NCBI GenBank assembly: GCA_030691435.1
Contig: JAUYEK010000381.1
Span: forward strand, 1 to 5,201
Direction: 5' to 3'
Origin: Sulfuricella sp.
Lineage (GTDB): Bacteria > Pseudomonadota > Gammaproteobacteria > Burkholderiales > Sulfuricellaceae
Length of the DNA: 5,201 bases
A program made the translations under genes and the position numbers. The notes beneath the pieces were generated by a model, which saw only the letters and a list, made by a program, of their open reading frames with translations, searched no databases and was not told the origin of the DNA. Below, piece by piece: positions 1 to 4,888 of the stretch; within the stretch, counting starts at the first letter, position 1, and each line of letters starts with the position of its first letter.

Positions 1-618
1 TGCCAGTTCCCAGCTGCCGAACATGTCGTGGAGCTTTTGCAGGTAGTCCAGCGCCGCATCCGTTGCGGCCGTGACATCGCGGCGACCGTCGTACCAAAAA
101 TTTTGTTCCAGGCCGAAGTGCTTGCCGGTGGAAGGGATGAACTGCCAGATGCCGGAGGCATGGCTGGTGGAATAGGCCTTGGGATTGAAGGCGCTTTCTA
201 TCATCGGCAACAGGGCGACTTCGGTCGGCATCCCCCGCTTTTCGACTTCCTCGACGATGTGGTACAGGTAGAGCTGGCTGCGCTCCACCATGCGTCGCAT
301 GTATTCGGGACGGTTGGTATACCAGGCAACGTGGTTCTGCACCAGGGGCGAATCCAGTTCCTGCAGGGCGAAGCCATCGCGGATGCGATCCCACAAGTCG
401 ACGGGTTCTTCCGACGAAGCGATATGAAGGGGTTTTTTTGATGGGGAGCCAAGAAGTCCGGTGCTGGACTGAAGCTGCAGAGGTAGCTCTGCTTCGGTCG
501 TTTCGGCCAGTGCCTGTTTGACAGGTTGTTCGGAGGAATCTGGGCCAAGCAAGCCAGCTGCGCTGGCCGTCGGCACATGCAGCGCGAAAACGCTTGTCAG
601 TGCCAGAATAACGATCAT
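1..618 (-). CDS. mltD: MltD-type membrane-bound lytic murein transglycosylase, N-terminal part (cut by window start)
   Basis: Lytic transglycosylases of this family cleave the MurNAc-GlcNAc bond of peptidoglycan in the periplasm, forming 1,6-anhydro-MurNAc ends. 206 codons are visible from ATG 618 to the window edge. Residues 1-20 (MIVILALTSVFALHVPTASA) form a hydrophobic signal segment with an AxA-like cleavage site. There is no lipobox cysteine, unlike E. coli MltD. A low-complexity linker follows to about residue 70. The SLT domain begins near residue 130: ALLPMIESAFNP carries the predicted catalytic Glu141, followed by the family block SHASGIWQFIPSTGKHFGL (153-170). The C-terminal LysM repeats expected for MltD would lie outside the window. 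Being next to gloB matches E. coli. Start choice is uncertain: an in-frame ATG at 753 reads through a repeat, and the signal peptide lacks basic residues unless extended upstream (codons for GRRFA precede Met1). Family assignment is firm; the start is not. Confidence 0.9.
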   Translation of the reverse strand, partial: MIVILALTSVFALHVPTASAAGLLGPDSSEQPVKQALAETTEAELPLQLQSSTGLLGSPSKKPLHIASSEEPVDLWDRIRDGFALQELDSPLVQNHVAWYTNRPEYMRRMVERSQLYLYHIVEEVEKRGMPTEVALLPMIESAFNPKAYSTSHASGIWQFIPSTGKHFGLEQNFWYDGRRDVTAATDAALDYLQKLHDMFGSWELA

Positions 619-633
619 GGCGAACCGCCGCCC

Positions 634-660
634 TAGAAGATGAAGCTGCGATTTGCCATG
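634..660 (-). other. 8-codon reading frame with good RBS upstream of mltD (leader peptide or remnant of the true mltD start)
   Basis: ATG at 660 is preceded on the minus strand by GGAGAGAGGGA (677-667), the best ribosome-binding sequence in front of mltD. It reads MANRSFIF and stops with TAG at 636-634. A single -1 shift at the last Phe codon would continue as LGRRFA into MIVILAL, joining a basic n-region to the mltD hydrophobic segment. So this may be the true mltD N-terminus broken by one base (mutation or sequencing error), or a short leader ORF. The frames and codons are read directly; the role is inferred. Confidence 0.4.
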
Positions 661-666
661 ATCGTT

Positions 667-723
667 TCCCTCTCTCCTAACTCTCTCCCGGAGGGAGAGA
701 GGGACGAGGTCTCGCTTCGCGAG
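667..723. repeat. purine/pyrimidine palindromic repeat in the mltD leader
   Basis: Arm 681-689 (CTCTCTCCC) pairs perfectly with 693-701 around a 3-base loop. Arm 667-677 (TCCCTCTCTCC) pairs perfectly over 11 bp with 694-704, so the two pairings exclude each other. A second small hairpin, CTCGC-TTC-GCGAG, lies at 711-723. The general form (CCCTCTCCC...GGGAGAGGG) resembles dispersed intergenic repeats I recall from several proteobacteria; I cannot confirm copy number here. On the minus strand the 677-667 arm doubles as the Shine-Dalgarno-like sequence for ATG 660. Confidence 0.6.
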
Positions 724-800
724 TATTACGTTTATAGAGGGGATAAGGCGCATGCTTGTTGTTGATTGTTCAGCGTAATTGAAACTCCGCCGATGGTAGC

Positions 801-826
801 CAAGAAACCCTTGCGGAGTCAAGGAT
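801..826 (-). terminator. weak candidate rho-independent terminator after gloB
   Basis: Read on the minus strand, ATCCTTG (826-820), loop ACTCCG and CAAGGGT (813-807) form a 7-bp stem including one U-G pair, followed by TTCTTG. It lies 47 bases past the gloB stop and before mltD, the right place to separate the two minus-strand genes. The stem is short and AT-rich and the U tract is interrupted. A competing pairing, ACTCCGC (784-790) with GCGGAGT (813-819), overlaps it. Confidence 0.3.
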
Positions 827-872
827 TATCTTCGCCTGTATCGCCCTGGCGGCTGGGGGGTAATACATTGAA

Positions 873-1634
873 CTAGAATCGGTTTCTCCACTCCCTGACG
901 GCGGTGAATACCTTGATGGGGGTGTCCAGCAGGCTTCTGGAAAAGTGGCTGGCTGATTCGATTACGGCGGGGTGCTCGCAGCGCAGGAAAGGGTTGGTGG
1001 CTTTTTCCAGAGCCATGGTGGAGGGCAGGGTGGGGAGGCCTTGTTCCCGGGTTAGGCGGTCGCGCGCTTCGCGCTCCAGGAGTTGGCGGTTGGCAGGCTC
1101 AACTTTTTTGGCAAAGCGGATGTTCTCCAGGGTATATTCATGGGCGCAATAAATTTGGGTATCGTCGGGCAGGGCGGCCAGTTTTTGCAGCGAGGCATGC
1201 ATTTGTGCAGGCGTGCCTTCGAAGAGCTTGCCGCAACCGCAGGTGAACAGCGTGTCGCCACAAAACAGGGAATTTGCGCCATAATAGGCAACGTGGCCGG
1301 CGGTATGGCCGGGTACGTCGAGGACTGCGAATTCCACGCCCAGCTCCGGCAATCGCACCGTATCGCCTGTGCCGACTGGGTCGGTGATACCCGGAATGTT
1401 TTCCTTGCGGGGGCCGTAAACCGGCACGGCGGCGTGTCTTAGCAGCGCTTCGATGCCGCCGGTATGGTCACCGTGGTGGTGGGTGATCAGGATGGCGGCA
1501 AGGCGCAGCCCGTGGCGGCCGAGATAGTCCAATACCGGCTCGGCGTCGCCGGGATCCACAACCGCGGCGTAACGCCCGTCGCCAATCAGCCAGATGTAGT
1601 TATCCTCGAAAGCAAGAACAGGAATGATCTTCAT
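873..1634 (-). CDS. gloB: hydroxyacylglutathione hydrolase (glyoxalase II)
   Basis: GloB hydrolyses S-D-lactoylglutathione to D-lactate and glutathione, the second step of glutathione-dependent methylglyoxal detoxification in the cytosol. The 253-residue product is normal family length. It is a metallo-beta-lactamase fold with THHHGDH at 51-57 (metal ligands H52, H54, D56, H57), H110 in VPGHTAGH, D127 in FCGDTLF and H165 in YCAHEYT, so all seven expected ligands of the binuclear metal site are present. The C-terminal glyoxalase II part has CGCGKLFEGT (132-141) and TNPFLR (213-218), typical of GloB and associated with glutathione binding. I chose ATG 1634 because MKIIPVLAFEDNYIW is the usual family N-terminus and AGAGGTG sits 9 bases upstream. 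An in-frame ATG at 1667 would add 11 residues encoded inside a palindromic repeat and is unlikely. It is divergent from the methyltransferase gene and adjacent to mltD, as in E. coli. Confidence 0.97.
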   Translation of the reverse strand: MKIIPVLAFEDNYIWLIGDGRYAAVVDPGDAEPVLDYLGRHGLRLAAILITHHHGDHTGGIEALLRHAAVPVYGPRKENIPGITDPVGTGDTVRLPELGVEFAVLDVPGHTAGHVAYYGANSLFCGDTLFTCGCGKLFEGTPAQMHASLQKLAALPDDTQIYCAHEYTLENIRFAKKVEPANRQLLEREARDRLTREQGLPTLPSTMALEKATNPFLRCEHPAVIESASHFSRSLLDTPIKVFTAVREWRNRF

Positions 1635-1638
1635 GACA

Positions 1639-1784
1639 ATGGGCACCTCTAAAAATCCAGATTTCATCCCAACTGCTGCGTTGCGGAAAAAATTTCTTGC
1701 TTACATATTACCTAATATGCCGCGCTGCGAAATTTTTTCCGCGCCTTGCATTTGGGCGAACTCTAAATTTTTAGAGGCGCCCAT
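1639..1784. repeat. 146-bp palindromic element (MITE- or REPIN-like) filling the gloB/methyltransferase gap
   Basis: Outer arms 1639-1656 (ATGGGCACCTCTAAAAAT) and 1767-1784 are inverted copies with one mismatch in 18. Inner arms GCGGAAAAAATTTC (1683-1696) and GAAATTTTTTCCGC (1729-1742) are perfect over 14 bp. The centre CATATTA-CC-TAATATG (1704-1719) is perfect over 7 bp. The stretches between are partly complementary (for example CATCCCAA against TTTGGGCG), so the whole unit can fold into one long hairpin. There is no room for a transposase, so if mobile it would be non-autonomous. The terminal AT on each side is part of the palindrome, and no longer target duplication can be told apart. It leaves no spacer for a conventional intergenic promoter region, so promoters for both flanking genes must lie in or across it. 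Confidence 0.85.
1644..1650 (-). promoter_or_regulatory. gloB ribosome-binding site, carried by the palindromic element
   Basis: On the minus strand AGAGGTG (1650-1644) precedes ATG 1634 with a 9-base spacer, which decides the gloB start. The same bases belong to the outer left arm of the 1639-1784 palindrome, so the repeat supplies the translation signal of this gene. Confidence 0.6.
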
Positions 1785-1820
1785 ATGTTCGAATTAAGCT
1801 CGCATGATGTCAATGGATGA
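1785..1820 (+). other. 11-codon reading frame at the palindrome's right border, overlapping the methyltransferase start
   Basis: AGAGG (1773-1777) in the right arm is followed after 7 bases by ATG 1785, reading [11 protein letters not shown] and ending at TGA 1818-1820. That stop overlaps the ATG at 1813, one of the three in-frame starts of the downstream methyltransferase (1804, 1807, 1813), none of which has its own clear ribosome-binding site. This could couple translation into the methyltransferase, or it may be a chance by-product of the repeat end. Confidence 0.25.
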
Positions 1821-2547
1821 ATGGATAGCCACTCCGCTCGGGCGCTATCTGGTCGAGCGCGAGCAGGCCTATTTCGATCAGGCGGTGGCGGATATTTTCG
1901 GCTTCAATGCGCTGCAAATCGGTTTCGCCCAATCCGACCTGTTGCGCGCGAATCGCATGCCGAAGCGGTTTGCTGCCGCGCCGCAATTTTCGGCAAACGG
2001 GGAAGCGGAAATTAAGTTGTTGACCGAGCCGGGCAGTTTGCCGCTTGCCAGCCAGAGCATCGATTTGCTGCTGCTGCCCCACGTGCTGGAATTCAGCGCG
2101 CACCCCCACCAGATTCTGCGCGAGGCGGAGCGGGTGCTGATGCCGGAGGGGCAGGTGATCATCAGCGGTTTCAACCCGTTCAGCCTGTGGGGGCTGCCCC
2201 GGTTCCTGCCCAGTCGCAAGCAGAATTACCCCTGGCATGGAAATTTTATTTCCCTGCCGCGCATCAAGGACTGGTTGGCCCTGCTGGGCTTTGATGTGGT
2301 GGCCGGCCGGATGTGCTGCTATGCGCCGCCGTTGCGCAGCGAACAATGGCTGCGGCGCTGCCGCTTCATGGAAGCCGCAGGCGATCGCTGGTGGGCGCTG
2401 GCGGGTGGCGTGTATTTCCTGCAGGCGAAAAAGAAGGTGGCCGGCATGCATTTGATCATGCCGAACTGGAACAGGAGTGCAGCGGCAAAGAAAGTGCTCG
2501 CCCCGGTACCGCAGAAGATGATCGATAACAAAATATCCGAACAGTGA
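1804..2547 (+). CDS. YafS-like class I SAM-dependent methyltransferase of unknown substrate
   Basis: A 247-residue soluble protein with the shape of a Methyltransf_11-type domain. The motif I strand is at 36-48 ([13 protein letters not shown]). [19 protein letters not shown] (79-97) corresponds to the post-motif II segment with D87, and [22 protein letters not shown] (104-125) is the typical helix-strand around motif III. The usual GxGxG loop is degenerate (IGFAQSD). The C-terminal 50 residues are basic and lack a recognised motif. The position between gloB and rnhA is that of E. coli yafS, so I infer orthology by synteny and size (yafS is about 240 residues). The substrate is not known to me. 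An in-frame TAA at 1795 bars any earlier start; 1804, 1807 and 1813 are all possible. The stop at 2547 overlaps a GTG at 2544, suggesting a translationally linked pair with rnhA. Confidence 0.85.
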   Translation: MMSMDEWIATPLGRYLVEREQAYFDQAVADIFGFNALQIGFAQSDLLRANRMPKRFAAAPQFSANGEAEIKLLTEPGSLPLASQSIDLLLLPHVLEFSAHPHQILREAERVLMPEGQVIISGFNPFSLWGLPRFLPSRKQNYPWHGNFISLPRIKDWLALLGFDVVAGRMCCYAPPLRSEQWLRRCRFMEAAGDRWWALAGGVYFLQAKKKVAGMHLIMPNWNRSAAAKKVLAPVPQKMIDNKISEQ

Positions 2548-3017
2548 AAATGGTAGAAAACAAGGAAATTCCGGAGCTGCGGCGCAACATCGTGGAGATA
2601 TACACCGACGGCGCCTGCAAGGGCAATCCCGGCGTGGGCGGCTGGGGCGCATGGCTGCGCTATTCCGGGCATGAAAAGGAGCTCTGCGGCGGCGAGAAGC
2701 TGACCACCAACAACCGCATGGAGCTGACCGCGGTGATCCGGGCGCTGGAAGCCCTGTCGCGCCCCTGCATCGTCCGGCTGCATACCGACTCGAAGTACGT
2801 GCAGAAAGGGATAAGCGAGTGGATTCATGCCTGGAAGCTGCGCGGCTGGCGCACTGCCGACAAGAAGCCGGTGAAGAACGATGACTTGTGGCGGCAGCTC
2901 GACGTGCTGGCCGCGCAGCACGAGGTCGAGTGGCTGTGGATCAAGGGTCATGCCGGGCACGAAGGCAACGAACGGGCCGACAGGCTGGCCAATCGGGGCG
3001 TAATGGAATTAACCTGA
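2544..3017 (+). CDS. rnhA: ribonuclease HI
   Basis: RNase HI cuts the RNA strand of RNA-DNA hybrids in a metal-dependent reaction, removing R-loops and helping clear primers. All active-site residues are present (numbering from GTG 2544): D22 in [13 protein letters not shown]60 in [10 protein letters not shown]82 in LHTDSKYV, H136 in KGHAGH and D146 in NERADRLAN. The spacing equals that of E. coli RNase HI (D10, E48, D70, H124, D134) with a constant offset of 12, so the protein carries a short extra N-terminus. The basic substrate-binding region is present around W97-K111. It is 157 residues from GTG 2544, whose bases overlap the upstream TGA as GTGA, or 155 from ATG 2550; neither has a strong ribosome-binding site, so coupling to the upstream gene is likely. 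In E. coli rnhA is transcribed away from dnaQ; here both run the same way. Confidence 0.97.
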   Translation: MKMVENKEIPELRRNIVEIYTDGACKGNPGVGGWGAWLRYSGHEKELCGGEKLTTNNRMELTAVIRALEALSRPCIVRLHTDSKYVQKGISEWIHAWKLRGWRTADKKPVKNDDLWRQLDVLAAQHEVEWLWIKGHAGHEGNERADRLANRGVMELT

Positions 3018-3030
3018 AAACTGTTTTTAT

Positions 3031-3157
3031 CCACGGATTAACACGGATTAACACAGATGAAACAGCGGGTTGAGAATAGTGTTCAATCTCCCTAAAGGTG
3101 AACGCCCATCTCAAGCCGACTCATTGATAATTCGTGTACATCCGTGTTAATCCGTGG
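3031..3157. repeat. 127-bp long-hairpin repeat between rnhA and dnaQ
   Basis: The outer arms CCACGGATTAACACGGA (3031-3047) and TCCGTGTTAATCCGTGG (3141-3157) are perfect 17-bp inverted copies. Within the left arm the unit GGATTAACAC occurs twice in tandem (3035-3044 and 3045-3054). Further in, CGGGTTGAGA (3066-3075) pairs with TCTCAAGCCG (3109-3118) with one mismatch, and GTTCA (3081-3085) with TGAAC (3099-3103), all around nearly the same axis. The whole unit is therefore one imperfect hairpin. The wording (ATCCGTGTTAATCCGTGG) resembles a dispersed intergenic repeat I recall from many unrelated bacterial genomes; copy number here is not visible. It begins 13 bases after the rnhA stop and has no T tract typical of a terminator. 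Confidence 0.8.
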
Positions 3158-3175
3158 CTAATGGTTCTAAAAAAT

Positions 3176-3179
3176 AGGG
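3176..3179 (+). promoter_or_regulatory. dnaQ ribosome-binding site
   Basis: AGGG lies 8 bases before ATG 3188 and supports that start over a GTG at 3134, which would begin inside the hairpin repeat and add 18 residues not expected in the family. Confidence 0.5.
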
Positions 3180-3187
3180 TTTGTAAA

Positions 3188-3895
3188 ATGCGCCAAATTA
3201 TTCTGGATACCGAAACTACCGGCCTGGATGCCAATCTGGGGCACCGCATCATCGAGGTGGCCGCGGTTGAAATGATCAACCGGCGTTTGACGGGAAACCA
3301 TTTTCATCATTACCTCAACCCGCAGCGCGAGATCGACCCGGGCGCGCAGCAGGTGCATGGCATCAGCCTGGAATTCCTGCAGGACAAACCGTTTTTTCGT
3401 GATATCGCCCCGGATTTCATCGCCTTCATCAGCGGCGCGGAGCTGATTATCCACAATGCGCCGTTCGACCTCGGATTCCTCAACAGCGAGTTGAAGCTGA
3501 TCGGGCTGGAGCCGGTCGGAAAATACAGCCCGGACGTGATCGACACCCTGAAAATGGCCAAGGATCTGCATCCGGGGCAGAAAAACAATCTGGATGCGCT
3601 GTGCCGCCGCTACTTCGTGGACAATGCCAGCCGCACCCTGCACGGCGCCCTGCTGGATACCGAGCTGCTTGCCGAGGTTTATCTCGCCATGACGCGCGGA
3701 CAGAACCGCCTGATGATCGACTCCGCCGAGGCGGGAGGCAATCATGCCGATCTTGGCGAGGATTCCGTGCCACATGACCTGATGGTGCTGGCGGCTGCAC
3801 CGGACGAGATGGAGGCGCACCGTGCCTGCCTGGACGAGATCGACAAAGCCAGCAAGGGCGTCTGCCTGTGGCGGGCGCTTGAAAGCGGTGTTTGA
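3188..3895 (+). CDS. dnaQ: DNA polymerase III epsilon subunit, 3'-5' proofreading exonuclease
   Basis: Epsilon removes misincorporated nucleotides during replication as part of the polymerase core (alpha-epsilon-theta). The 235-residue product is close to the usual family length. It is a DEDDh exonuclease: Exo I LDTETTGL with D7 and E9; Exo II IIHNAPFDLGFLN with D94; Exo III LHGALLDTELL with H152 and D157. QNRLMI (172-177) falls just after the exonuclease domain, where E. coli epsilon has its sliding-clamp-binding motif (QTSMAF), so I infer the same role. A charged linker (178-200) leads to a C-terminal tail ending LDEIDKASKGVCLW, the part that binds the alpha subunit in the family. I start at ATG 3188 because MRQIILDTETTG is the expected N-terminus and AGGG lies upstream. 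It is codirectional with rnhA across a repeat-filled 170-base gap. No theta or aspartate tRNA gene follows, unlike the aspV tRNA after E. coli dnaQ. Confidence 0.97.
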   Translation: MRQIILDTETTGLDANLGHRIIEVAAVEMINRRLTGNHFHHYLNPQREIDPGAQQVHGISLEFLQDKPFFRDIAPDFIAFISGAELIIHNAPFDLGFLNSELKLIGLEPVGKYSPDVIDTLKMAKDLHPGQKNNLDALCRRYFVDNASRTLHGALLDTELLAEVYLAMTRGQNRLMIDSAEAGGNHADLGEDSVPHDLMVLAAAPDEMEAHRACLDEIDKASKGVCLWRALESGV

Positions 3896-3946
3896 TTTCC
3901 TCGGTACCGATTGGCTCGGCGTCCTTGTTCTGTCGTTATATACTTG

Positions 3947-4073
3947 AACCCAGATTACCCATTAGAGCCAAAGCACCGCTGTGGGAGCGGCGCCCTCGCC
4001 GCGATTTGCGGTCGCATTCGCGCCGGGGGCGGCGCTCCTACATGCATGCGCATTCCAATGGACAATCTGGGTT
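3947..4073. repeat. nested palindromic element with a REP doublet (REPIN-like) core
   Basis: Outer arms AACCCAGATT (3947-3956) and AATCTGGGTT (4064-4073) are perfect inverted copies, and the pairing continues imperfectly through CCCATTA and CCAATGG. Inside are two inverted REP-like units: 3981-4010 (GTGGGAGCGGCGCC...) and 4011-4041, read on the minus strand as TAGGAGCGCCGCC.... Each has its own hairpin: GCGGCG-CCCT-CGCCGC (3987-4002) and GCGCCG-GGGG-CGGCGC (4020-4035). The form matches the REP/REPIN class of intergenic elements known from Pseudomonas and relatives, which are moved by RAYT transposases; no RAYT gene is in the window. The outer 'AACCCAGATT' arms are extra to a standard REPIN. 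Confidence 0.8.
3981..4041. repeat. REP doublet forming the core of the nested palindrome
   Basis: Two head-to-head REP-like units of about 30 bases. On its own strand each reads G-T-(G/A)-GGAGCG followed by a 6-bp GC-rich stem with a 4-base loop and then a GCGA(T/A)T(T/G)-like end. Together they can fold as two small hairpins or as one long one. Such units commonly lie just after genes and can protect mRNA 3' ends or bind gyrase or IHF in other bacteria; here the role is inferred only from position after dnaQ. Confidence 0.75.
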
Positions 4074-4095
4074 TAAATGTGGATAGCAAGAATTT

Positions 4096-4100
4096 AGGTG
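4096..4100 (+). promoter_or_regulatory. ribosome-binding site of the membrane methyltransferase gene
   Basis: AGGTG lies 9 bases before ATG 4110, which favours that start. A GTG at 4098 in the same frame is itself part of this site and is less likely to be the start. The nearer AGGA (4105-4108) is too close to the ATG. Confidence 0.45.
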
Positions 4101-4109
4101 CAACAGGAC

Positions 4110-4775
4110 ATGACTGAATCGGATTGGCGGGATATGGCTTTCCTGGCGCTTTCCTGGCTGGCCTATTTCGTCCTGCATTCGGTGCTGGCTTCGCTCCGGG
4201 TGAAAAGCTGGGTCGCCTTGCATTATCCGGAGCGGATGCCGCTTTATCGGCTGAGCTTCAATATTCTTGCGGTGCTCATGCTGCTGCCGATACTCTGGCT
4301 GATGGTTCGCAATCCCGGTCCGGCGCTATGGGCCTGGCAGGGCCTTGGCGCCTGGTTGGCGAATGGACTGGCCCTGGTGGCGGTGTTCGGTTTCATGAAA
4401 TCGCTGAATTATTACGATACCCAGGAATTCCTCGGTTTTCGCCAGTGGAAATCACACACCCAGAGGGTGGAGGACCAGGAGGGCTTCCATCTTTCGCCAT
4501 TCCATCGTTATGTGCGTCATCCGTGGTATTCCTTCGGGCTGGTGCTGATCTGGACGCGCGACATGAATGCCGCAATGCTGTTGTCCAGCGTGATGATGAC
4601 GGTTTATTTCATCATCGGTTCGCGGCTGGAAGAAAAGAAGCTGGTGGTCTATCACGGAGATGCTTACCGGCGTTACATGGAACGGGTGCCAGGCCTGATT
4701 CCCTTGCCCTGGAAGTCGCTCACGGCGAAGGAAGCCGCTGAGCTGGTAAAGGCGGCGGAGCGGACAGGCATTTAA
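4110..4775 (+). CDS. integral-membrane methyltransferase of the isoprenylcysteine carboxyl methyltransferase (ICMT)/PEMT type
   Basis: A 221-residue inner-membrane protein. Likely membrane segments are about 10-29 (AFLALSWLAYFVLHSVLAS), 50-66, 79-97, 140-149 and 153-170. The C-terminal half carries the family signature: YVRHPWY (134-140), then FIIGSRLEEKKLV (167-179) with E174-E175, HGDAYRRYMERVPGLIP (182-198). In ICMT and PEMT family enzymes this RHP...EE part binds S-adenosylmethionine. The bacterial members methylate varied small thiols or lipids, or are uncharacterised; the N-terminal LHSVLAS motif also recalls MddA (methanethiol S-methyltransferase) and NnrU-like proteins. The substrate cannot be decided from this sequence. 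It follows the REPIN-like element and is separated from gnd by 113 bases, so it is probably a separate transcription unit. Family good, function open. Confidence 0.8.
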   Translation: MTESDWRDMAFLALSWLAYFVLHSVLASLRVKSWVALHYPERMPLYRLSFNILAVLMLLPILWLMVRNPGPALWAWQGLGAWLANGLALVAVFGFMKSLNYYDTQEFLGFRQWKSHTQRVEDQEGFHLSPFHRYVRHPWYSFGLVLIWTRDMNAAMLLSSVMMTVYFIIGSRLEEKKLVVYHGDAYRRYMERVPGLIPLPWKSLTAKEAAELVKAAERTGI

Positions 4776-4877
4776 TCTGTCTTCATGTGTCTTTCCGATG
4801 CGGGAAGCCATCATTTATGCTCTAATTCAACAATGGGTTAAGTCATGCAGTGGGTCTCAGTGAAGGAAATATCCAAT

Positions 4878-4886
4878 AAGGGGGAG
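4878..4886 (+). promoter_or_regulatory. gnd ribosome-binding site
   Basis: AAGGGGGAG immediately precedes ATG 4889 (AAGG core with a 7-base spacer). It is the strongest purine-rich site before any gene in the window and fixes the gnd start. Confidence 0.65.
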
Positions 4887-4888
4887 CG

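Noticed and set aside
28..441. Plus-strand open frame at the window start
   Set aside because: It is the complement of the MltD frame, which shows the SLT catalytic block; no ribosome-binding site or domain on the plus strand.
201..578. Minus-strand 125-codon frame overlapping mltD
   Set aside because: It is shifted relative to the true MltD frame, and its translation is Cys/Arg/Ser-rich without motifs.
619..753. In-frame ATG at 753 as the mltD start
   Set aside because: It would encode the purine/pyrimidine repeat as Arg-rich protein before the signal segment and has no ribosome-binding site; kept only as a remote alternative.
1704..1719. TAATAT in both orientations at the palindrome centre as divergent -10 boxes
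   Set aside because: No -35 match at suitable distance on either strand; the symmetry follows from the palindrome itself.
1810..2652. Long antisense open frame (280 codons) opposite the methyltransferase and the start of rnhA
   Set aside because: It is a GC-driven shadow of well-supported genes: low-complexity His/Arg/Gln-rich translation, no motif and no ribosome-binding site.
3134..3187. Upstream GTG start for dnaQ
   Set aside because: It lies in the hairpin repeat and adds residues absent from the family N-terminus; ATG 3188 has a better site.
3167..3820. Long antisense open frame opposite dnaQ
   Set aside because: dnaQ has all catalytic motifs on the plus strand; the antisense translation has no recognisable domain.
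3911..3944. Promoter-like TTGGCT...TATACT downstream of dnaQ, and TATGCT near 4816 before gnd
   Set aside because: Spacing is far from 17 bases or the -35 match is poor; not enough to call.
3896..4109. tRNA gene after dnaQ, as aspV in E. coli
   Set aside because: No cloverleaf, TTCGA-type T loop or CCA end is visible; the gap is taken up by palindromic repeats.
3892..4117. Two short plus-strand frames downstream of dnaQ
   Set aside because: They run through the nested palindrome and REP doublet and translate as Arg-rich shadow sequence.
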